64,000 nucleotides of DNA. Source: Fragum whitleyi (taxonomy: Eukaryota; Mollusca; Bivalvia; Cardiida; Cardiidae). The stretch is taken from contig OX411543.1 in assembly GCA_948146395.1 (NCBI GenBank), positions 51,316,017-51,380,016 on the forward strand. Reading direction: 5' to 3'. A program made the position numbers and the translations under genes. A model generated the notes under the pieces. It did not search any database. It was given only the letters and a program-made list of their open reading frames with translations, and had not been told where the DNA came from. Positions within the stretch are counted from its first letter, which is position 1. Every line of letters begins with the position of its first letter. Below, piece after piece: positions 57,201 to 64,000 of this stretch.

Positions 57201-57770
57201 TAGCACTGAGCTCTCCAGGCTCGGTATCTTTGTCGATACATTTGCACATAATTTCATAGATGTTAAATTTCTTTATTAGTTCAGTGTTGTATATATAAAA
57301 ATATGTGTTATTTATTCTTGTTGACAATCCTTAGAATGGATTAATAATCAAATAAAGGATTTAAAGAATATATAAATTATCTGCTGCTGGTCTTTGAATG
57401 CAACGAAACATAACTAAGACTCGGTTCCATCTTGCAAACAGTATTCACTTACAGTTAATAGCATCGTGAAATTGACACAGTGAATGATTTTAGATTGAAA
57501 TTTGAATATGCGAGTTTTGAACGAAATTAAAGGAAGGTAATATGATATCTATTATTTCGTCCGATTGAGCGATAATTCATAAATATTTTTAGTAAAGATA
57601 TGTAACTTTCTGTTTGTGTGTCTTCTTGGACCACCAGGCGTTTCGAAAAACACACCAACCAATAAAACGTAAAAGGATCTGATCATCTAGAATGCTGAGC
57701 GATTTCGAAGTGTTTTCGATTTTTTTCTGAGGAATTTGAGCGATTTGAGTAAATGTTTTAAACGAATGAA

Positions 57771-58602
57771 CAGAGCTGAATCTAGGGCGCGGGATTGCGG
57801 GATTCACGCTTTAAAATCGTTCATGCCGCAAAAAACACAAGGCCGTGCGGCACAGGTCACGCGCATTTTAAAAGATTGGCGCATTATTAAATCAGCTGTG
57901 GGCAAATCATGAATATATTTCGAGACTTTTGAGAAAGCCCCCTAATTCATATTTCATTGTGTAAAGCTGTTAAAATCTACACAGGTATAATAGGGACTAT
58001 AAATAGAATTCCCAGTCAGCTTCCTTGATAAAAGTTACGCTTCACTGAAGATAGCCTACAATTTATGTGTTGAAATATTTTAAGTTAATTGTGTGGTAAG
58101 TGATACCAGTACACCTTATAGATACAGCTTTATGCAATCAGAGTTCGCATTACTTTTAACACAAGACAGGCAACCCAGAAGAAAGAATTGTCTATCAGGA
58201 CATAAGAAAGATAATTATCGGATAATGAATGAATAATAATCAGGTACGAAAACTAGATTATTCCATTGTCTATGAATGGATTAGCGTCGCAAAATTGGAA
58301 TGATACACCAAGACTCTTATTGTTTAGTTTTGGAACTTTGATTGTCCTTTCCTTTATTTATACATGGCTCTTTTAAAAATGCGCCAATCAAAAATTCAAT
58401 TCTAAACAACATCTATCGGAGATAATTATCGTCTAAGGTGGTCGAGTCCTTGTGAATGCAACTTCATGTACAATGTCAAGACTTAAAATTTGTGATAAAA
58501 GTGAATGTCTGCTTGTGGCTCAATCTTTAAACATGTTGGCCCACATTTTGAAATGTGATGGGGGAGTTGGCCCACTTCACTGAAAACCTAGATTTAGCTC
58601 TG
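57771..58602. mobile_element. hAT-like element, ~830 bp, non-autonomous
   Basis: Ends CAGAGCTGAATCTAGG and CCTAGATTTAGCTCTG are inverted. The CAGAGCT start matches the element at 30541. The target duplication is unclear because the site is tandem GAAT. No transposase was seen. Confidence 0.6.
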
Positions 58603-58603
58603 T

Positions 58604-58880
58604 AATGAATGAATGAATGAATGAATGAATGAATGAATGGATGGATGGATGGATGGATGGATGGATGGATGGATGGATGGATGGATGGATGGATGGATGG
58701 ATGAATGGATGGATGGATGGATGGATGGATGGATGGATGGATGGATGGATGGATGGGTGGGTGGGTGAGTGGGTGGGTGGGTGGGTGGGTGGGTGGATGG
58801 ATGGATGGATGGATGGATGGATGGATGGATGGATGAATGAATGAATGAATGAATGAATGAATGAATGAATGAATGAATGA
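58604..58880. repeat. (GAAT)n(GGAT)n(GGGT)n(GGAT)n(GAAT)n array
   Basis: A tetranucleotide array ordered as nested blocks: GAAT outer, GGAT inner, GGGT at about 58757-58794. It lies exactly where MITE-1 has GAATGAATGAATG. It yields artefact frames of repeated IHPS or GWMD. Confidence 0.95.
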
Positions 58881-59228
58881 AGTGCAGAAAGAATTATTTA
58901 GAACGATTCTGATCTGATTGTCAATTTCGCGATGTTCCTGAGGTGGCAAGTTGTCACAAGACACGCCCGTTGCAGCACTGGATGCATAAGCATGAAAACA
59001 TCAAAGGGAAGTGACTAAAAAATTAAGCTATGCAGATTTACCGTTATTGTGCACTAAACTCCGTAATCATAAGATGAAAACAACTGCCAAGTTTCAAGTA
59101 AATCAGACATGAGGGGATGAGATATGTTCCGGACAAAGAAGTGGACGCCGGACGCCACGGGTGATCCCATAGTACATCCCCGTCTTTCGACATGGGTATA
59201 AAAAATAAAGATTTAAAACTGTATGAAA

Positions 59229-59895
59229 TTACCAGCCCGATTAGCTCAGTTGGTAGAGCACCGGACTTTTTCTTTCGGACGAGACGTTAAACCGAGGCCC
59301 CGTGAGACGGTGCTTTACACCGAGCACGTTAAAGAACCATGGCGGATCTCAGTAGTAGTTTCGTCATGTACAGTTAATAACATCGTGAAATTGACAAGCA
59401 TTCCGATCAAGATCATTCTAAATCATTCACTCAGCGCTTAATTCATTCATTCCAAACACTCACTCAAATCGATCAAAAACGCTCCAAACTCATTGAAAAA
59501 CATACAACAACAACTTCGTTCAAACTAATAATGGCTAGGAAAAAAATCGGGATTTCACTTATTTAATTGAAATTGTAGGCGTCTGATAGGTTCTTGAAGA
59601 AATAGGGTGCTATCTAATGAACTTGTATGCATATTTTATTAAAGGGAGGTAATCAATATTGCTCATTTTGTTCATCCTGAACAAAATTTGCAATACTTGA
59701 TAACCTCCCATTAAATTCACTCAAAAGTCGCTCCACACACTCATTCAATTTCATTCCTACATCATTCCAAAATCATTCACCTAGTCAATTTCACAATGTT
59801 TTAACTGTATCCTTGCACTATCCCCCGTAACAACTAACCGTCTTCTGGGGGCGTCGCTCATATGGGCATGTGCTACGGTAGCGACGATAAATAAA
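59229..59895 (+). mobile_element. SINE-B split by MITE-1
   Basis: Left part 59229-59370: GCCCGATTAGCTCAGTTGGT head, GACGAGACGTTAAACCGAGG, AAAGAACCATGGCGGATCTC. Right part 59808-59895: ATCCTTGCACTATCCCCCGT. The uninterrupted order is seen at 10780-10930. The tRNA 3' half is deleted. Confidence 0.85.
59371..59807 (-). mobile_element. MITE-1 copy inside SINE-B
   Basis: CAGTTAATAACATCGTGAAA to CACAATGTTTTAACTG with TA at both sides. Compared with the empty site CATGTATCC at 10898, only one TA is duplicated. Confidence 0.93.
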
Positions 59896-61048
59896 CGGAA
59901 ATACACATTGTATGAAATAAAGACTAAGAAATGGGCAAGTAATACAAAAAAGCATCCCCAAACTACACTGTTTTAAGTCTAACGCAGTAAATAATTATAG
60001 GAGTGGCGTGTACGTTTGAATTTGATACTCTCACAAAGAATATCCACTTGATGCAGGATTCTACATAATATTTTCATTCGGTTACTAGACAGTGCGTCAA
60101 ATGGGTATGTGAAGCAGGACTATTTAAGGTGGTGAGAAAATAAGTTATTGATTAATGGTGGAATATTGGTTTGTTTTATCTGCTTAAATGTTGCATATCA
60201 AAAAGTATGGAATCAATATTGAACCTATCGGTGTTGTAATTTTTACTAAATCGCTGTACAAAAAGGTTAGGAGGTCAGCTTGGAATGAATATCAAGAAAA
60301 ATACATTTTGCATTAAATATAGAATATTTTAACATTACGCCGGAAAATATATACATGTGAATGTTAATTAATATAAATAAATGCTGAGATACATGTATGA
60401 CGCAATGTTCTTTTTATCTTTTTATTTATTTACTCATTTTTTCACCAAGGAGAGGCGTAATACAAGAGCATGAAACCTTTCTAAAGAGAGGGGTGCAATA
60501 GCGAAAAGAAAAATTATGAAAATAAAGAACAGGTATTTGCGTCATTTTTACTTCAATTGATCACACATGTGATACAATTTTCGTTAGAAAGTATATACCG
60601 CCTTTGGGTTACAAACTATGCGGTCGGGACAAGAAAAAGTACCGCGAGCGCCTCTATATCTAAGTATGTCGCACTAAGTAATTAAGGGTTCTGAGGCGCT
60701 GGCGAGCGCTAAATACTATTCTGAACTCAATGCACTACAAAGAGATGTAACGAATATCGCGGTTGGTTCTTAGTGTTGTATTTGCTGTTTTCATTCACCA
60801 TTTATGTGTAAAATCAATTATCGGGGATACTATCCACAGATCAGTATCGAATTCTTTGATACTAGCTAAGGTTGTAAACCCTACACCAACATTTAAGGAG
60901 ATATTTTGAATTTGCTATATAATTCAATAGCTGGAGAAAATGACCCTTTAGGACCCATTTGATTAGCCAACCGGAAAAAAAATGTATGAACACGTGTGTA
61001 AAATATTTCGTAAATGTCGGTGCTATTGAATTACATCGGGTTTTATAT
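59896..61048. other. Non-coding, nothing recognised
   Basis: It includes a GC-richer patch at 60640-60720 (GCGAGCGCC, GGCGCTGGCGAGCGC). No frame or element was recognised. Confidence 0.45.
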
Positions 61049-61124
61049 CGATGGCTTATCACTAAACAGTTGTAACTGCCTATAAACATATAGGCAGTTA
61101 CAACTGTTTCACGATGAGTCATCG
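61049..61124. mobile_element. Hairpin element HP1 copy 3
   Basis: TCGATGGCTTATC, AAACAGTTGTAACTGCCTAT and ATAGGCAGTTACAACTGTTT with ATGAGTCATCGA. Same hairpin as at 538 and 1010. Confidence 0.8.
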
Positions 61125-61374
61125 ACACGATCACAATTATCCCTAGTTACACTATATGGGAAGATGTGAATGTGTATCGTATATGACACAAACTTCAATG
61201 AGCTATACATTGCAATTATTGGAAAAATACAAGTTTCTTCTATGAAATATTTCTACACATGGGAGAATTCCATCGTTTCGTTGAAAATCTTTCTATAGAT
61301 TAATTTTTAGAATAAATTATTTTTAGACCCGTTAGGCGACAGAAACCATTTTAAGTGCGAAATGTGTCGAGCAG

Positions 61375-61690
61375 TGCCCGGTTAGCTCAGTGGTAAGATA
61401 TATAGAGCTGTGAATCCTCAGTCGTGAGTTTGAACCCCGGCTAGGCAAACTTTGGTCCGGCATTTGAAAAAAAGTCGATGTGATACGAATCGTTTGTCTC
61501 CAACCAAAGGGTGTATGATAAGTAGTACGTCCAAGTTGGGTGAACAGGTAGTGGATCGGATGAATGTTGTGATTGTACTGGTGTGAGACACAAAATGACA
61601 CCATTGGTAGGTTTACCGGATGCAGCGATATAACTGAAATAATGTTGAAAGTGGCGTTTAACGCAACACAAACGTACAAACATAAAACGG
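61375..61690 (+). mobile_element. SINE-A-related, full tRNA-like head
   Basis: GTGCCCGGTTAGCTCAGTGG, B box GAGTTTGAACCCC, core ATTGTACTGGTGTGAGACAC and GATATAACTGAAATAATG then GTTGAAAGTGGCG. The (ACATAC)n tail leads into the microsatellite. Confidence 0.75.
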
Positions 61691-61751
61691 AACACATACC
61701 TACGTTCGTACATAGATACATACATACGTACATACATACGTAAATACATTC

Positions 61752-61782
<31 letters not shown>

Positions 61783-61925
61783 CATACATACATACATACA
61801 TACATACATACATACATACATACATACATACATACATACATACATACATACATACACATACATACATACACACATACAAACATACATACACACACACATA
61901 CATACATACATACATACATACATAC
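61691..61925. repeat. (CATA)n microsatellite
   Basis: Nearly pure CATA from about 61752, with CACA interruptions near 61855-61900. It starts at the SINE tail. Reverse-strand MYVC frames are artefacts. Confidence 0.95.
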
Positions 61926-62097
61926 TTTCGCGTGACGGGCATCATTTATATCACAATGAAACCAATGTCCTATACTATTCATCCATTTCGTATTTATTGA
62001 ACAATGATTCGAAACTAAAAATTTTTGGGTGAAAACGGTACATATTTTAAGCCAGTAACTGGTTCATAATGCGATCGTTTCATAACTTATATTTTTG

Positions 62098-62366
62098 TGT
62101 GGGTTTAACCCCACGTTCAGCGCTATTGCTTTTTTATCGCGACTGCTACATCTACCGATGGCTTCCTGATATTCCTCAGACCTAGACAACAGCAACATTC
62201 GACACAAACTACACTGTTCTGTTCCAATGTACGCTTGCTTTTTGTCATTCGCACATTGCTGCGAGACAAATGCATTCGGAACATCGCTCGGACTTTTCCG
62301 TAAACGGTATTCCGTAGAATCGCCGAGGGATTCCGAGTGAGACAAATGGTGACACATTTACGTCGG
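62098..62366 (-). mobile_element. SINE-A, reversed, split by family H remnant
   Basis: TTTAACCCCACGTTCAGCGC, GATGGCTTCCTGATATTCCT and then ACAAATG at 62264 recur as ACAAATG at 62343. Between them (about 62271-62342) lie CATCGCTCGGACTTTTCCG joined directly to ATTCCGTAGAATCGCCGAGG, the two ends of family H. Confidence 0.65.
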
Positions 62367-62367
62367 A

Positions 62368-62512
62368 GGTAACCAGCCCTACTTTCAGGATGAAAAAACG
62401 GTGCAAACGGTTTGCCAATTTTACCCCGCTTTGCACGCACACTTGCGTGCAAAGTGGGGAATAATTGCCATTGTTTGCACTGTTTTGTCATCCTGAGGAC
62501 AGGGCTTGGTCG
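62368..62512. mobile_element. Hairpin MITE-2 copy 2
   Basis: AGCCCTACTTTCAGGAT / ATCCTGAGGACAGGGCT ends and ACGGTGCAAACGGTTTGCCA / TGCCATTGTTTGCACTGTTT arms. The centre is GCACGCACACTTGCGTGC. Confidence 0.85.
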
Positions 62513-62654
62513 ACTCATTTAATGACTGATATATTTTTTATCTCAAGCACCCATCAAAAAGTTGCATGTAATAGTTCAACCTATCATGCATTCAAAATTA
62601 AAACTTATACAAAACGTATTAGAGATGACTATCCGCTTCGAAAGTGCTCAGAAT

Positions 62655-63345
62655 ACAGTGAGTAACAGTAAAAAAAATGTCACTCATCATGATCAAAACC
62701 TATGCAAGTCACTCACTACACGCTCCATTCATTCACTTTAAAAACACACACCATTTAAAAACGCTCCGAAACCTTTCTAAACACTTCGAAGTCGTTCAAA
62801 TAGATAAACATTTCATTCAATTCGATTAAAATATTCCACGATTAAATTGGTTGGTGCTGTCTTTACATGTAAAGTATCTGATTAGTCCGCAAACAGAGCG
62901 GTGCGTAGATTTGCTAAAGGGGAAGCAATAAATTAGATCTATTACTTGTTTCGATGGACAAATATCCCTGAATATCTTGAAATAGACAATAAGGTAATGT
63001 GGTTGATTTTTTGAGTAATTTCAGTATGCAAATGAATGATATGAAAAGGGGGACAATAAAACACCACTACTTTCGTTCAATTTGAACAAAATTGGCGATA
63101 TCCAATTACATTACTTCTCTTTCATAAGCTATAACATGTTGCTTACTGTACTATATTTAGGTTTGTGTGCTTCTTGGCGGACCAATCGGACGCTTATTAA
63201 TTCAGGCCAGCATATGAAATCATGGAAACTTTTAAAACGGTTTGGAACGTGTTTGGGAATTTCGGAGCGTTTTTCACAATTTGGGTGAATGGTTTATAAA
63301 ATGTTGGGATGCTTTGAAAGTTACTAAAATGTATGAAGGAGAAAT
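62655..63345. mobile_element. Two degraded MITE-1 pieces, opposite orientation
   Basis: 62655-62960 is reversed (GATCAAAACC, CACTCACTACACGCTCCATT, TCTGATTAGTCCGC). 63000-63345 is forward (GTTCAATTTGAACAAAATTG, GGACCAATCGGACGC, TTCGGAGCGTTTTTC). Confidence 0.6.
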
Positions 63346-63811
63346 GGGCGTTAATTTCTCGATTTTATTAACTTTAGCCTCCCGTGGAGGATACGCAATA
63401 AGTATCCAACCTTACATCAAATAACTCATTACTCAATATCTAAGTCTTAACATATATTATTACCAACACTGTGACCCGGATACCTGAAACAGGAAACAGG
63501 AAAATCTCTCTCAAAAATGTTCGAACTAATATGATGTTAAAAAGATAAAAAATAATAAATTAATAAATAGATGACCAGTGTGATTTGTATACCCACATTT
63601 GTGTTTATAATATTAAGTTTGAGTCCATCTGCCCTGGGCTCGCGAGCGCTTTGAGTTGATATCTTAATATGTTATCATCTAATTGACACAAAGTTTGTTT
63701 AAAAACGAAGGAGCTTGAAGACAGGGCCTAGCGATGAACTTACGTGAATTAATGTTATTTTTTCCCGTTATGCTTTGCTCGTTGAAGCGTTTCATGGATG
63801 TATGATTTTAA

Positions 63812-63875
63812 GTGAGTGACCAAAGGTCAATTTTGTCTATACATGTATAGACAAAAGTGACCTTTGATCACTCAC
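63812..63875. repeat. 64-bp hairpin
   Basis: GTGAGTGACCAAAGGTCA and TTTTGTCTATACATG pair with CATGTATAGACAAAA and TGACCTTTGATCACTCAC, with few mismatches. Confidence 0.85.
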
Positions 63876-64000
63876 GTAAAACTTGAACTATTTTGTTCCA
63901 CCAGTCAATGACAAGACATAAGAGTTAAAGAATGAACGGCAAACTCAAACCTTATCCAAAATGCAAACGAAAACTACTGTGATAGTGTGTGTGGTATTTG

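Larger units (their letters stand above)
57452..58940 (+). mobile_element. MITE-1 copy with insertion and giant microsatellite
   Basis: TA-CAGTTAATAGCATCGTGAAA start. The element breaks at 57770 in the GAATGAA motif, resumes at 58603, and ends TTTAGAACGATTCTGATC then GTCAATTTCGCGATG. Confidence 0.78.

Noticed and set aside
58527..58964. Open frame of repeated IHPS / GWMD residues
   Set aside because: Translation of the (GAAT)/(GGAT) microsatellite.
61378..61450. tRNA gene
   Set aside because: Good A and B boxes, but followed by a SINE-A-type core and tail; treated as a SINE head.
61441..61982. Open frames of repeated MYVC residues
   Set aside because: Translation of the (CATA)n microsatellite.
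62123..62518. 131-codon reverse frame
   Set aside because: It runs across a SINE, a family H remnant and hairpin MITE-2; composite of repeats.

Overview
The window looks like nuclear DNA of an invertebrate animal, most likely a marine bivalve mollusc. The sequence shows small coding exons separated by kilobase introns with GT/AG boundaries, an AT-rich background, and very dense short dispersed repeats: tRNA-headed SINEs, hairpin elements, TA-flanked MITEs, and a 'TTTTAGCTCACCTGAGC...' repeat of a type I recall as common in bivalve genomes. The taxon is an inference; no marker gene fixes it. No rRNA, CRISPR or bacterial operon is present.

Two protein-coding genes are supported, both on the + strand. 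(1) Positions ~1.49-8.18 kb hold the last five or six coding exons of a protein (about 175 C-terminal residues). All splice phases join without a break, and it stops at 8180-8182. I do not firmly recognise it; a beta-sandwich/adaptin-appendage-like C-terminus (AP-5 beta type) is a weak guess. (2) Positions 38.16-52.23 kb hold a complete six-coding-exon gene for a 324-residue membrane-anchored METTL24-like methyltransferase. Every intron phase is consistent and family motifs are visible (YSFG, EVHSFDP, IDIEGGEW).

The rest is repeat landscape. 0-9 kb: gene 1 with foldback elements, a 72-bp hairpin family and a full SINE with a 15-bp target duplication. 9-24 kb: MITE-1 copies, a composite of two inverted-repeat elements present twice (13 and 15.7 kb), a ~1-kb block duplicated at 14.3 and 17.7 kb, a TA array and a mariner-type inverted-repeat element. 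24-37 kb: sparse DNA, then a 143-bp tandem array (27.4-28.5 kb), a repeat split by a hAT-like insertion with an 8-bp target duplication, MITE-1 split by a SINE, and a nested inverted-repeat element. 37.07-37.86 kb: a ~790-bp near-complete palindrome about 300 bp before the METTL24-like start codon. 38-52 kb: gene 2, whose introns carry MITE-1 copies, hairpins, a 22 x 32-bp minisatellite and a 27-bp repeat. 52-64 kb: more MITE-1 copies, one with a (GGAT/GAAT)n array grown from its own sequence, SINEs and a (CATA)n array.

The main theme is MITE-1: about two dozen copies or pieces with CAGTTA...TAACTG ends and TA target duplications, which suggests mobilisation by an unseen Tc1/mariner-type transposase. 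Its copies explain most short open frames, several microsatellites and several nested insertions. Repeat labels used here (MITE-1, family A/B, SINE-A and so on) are provisional names for this window only.
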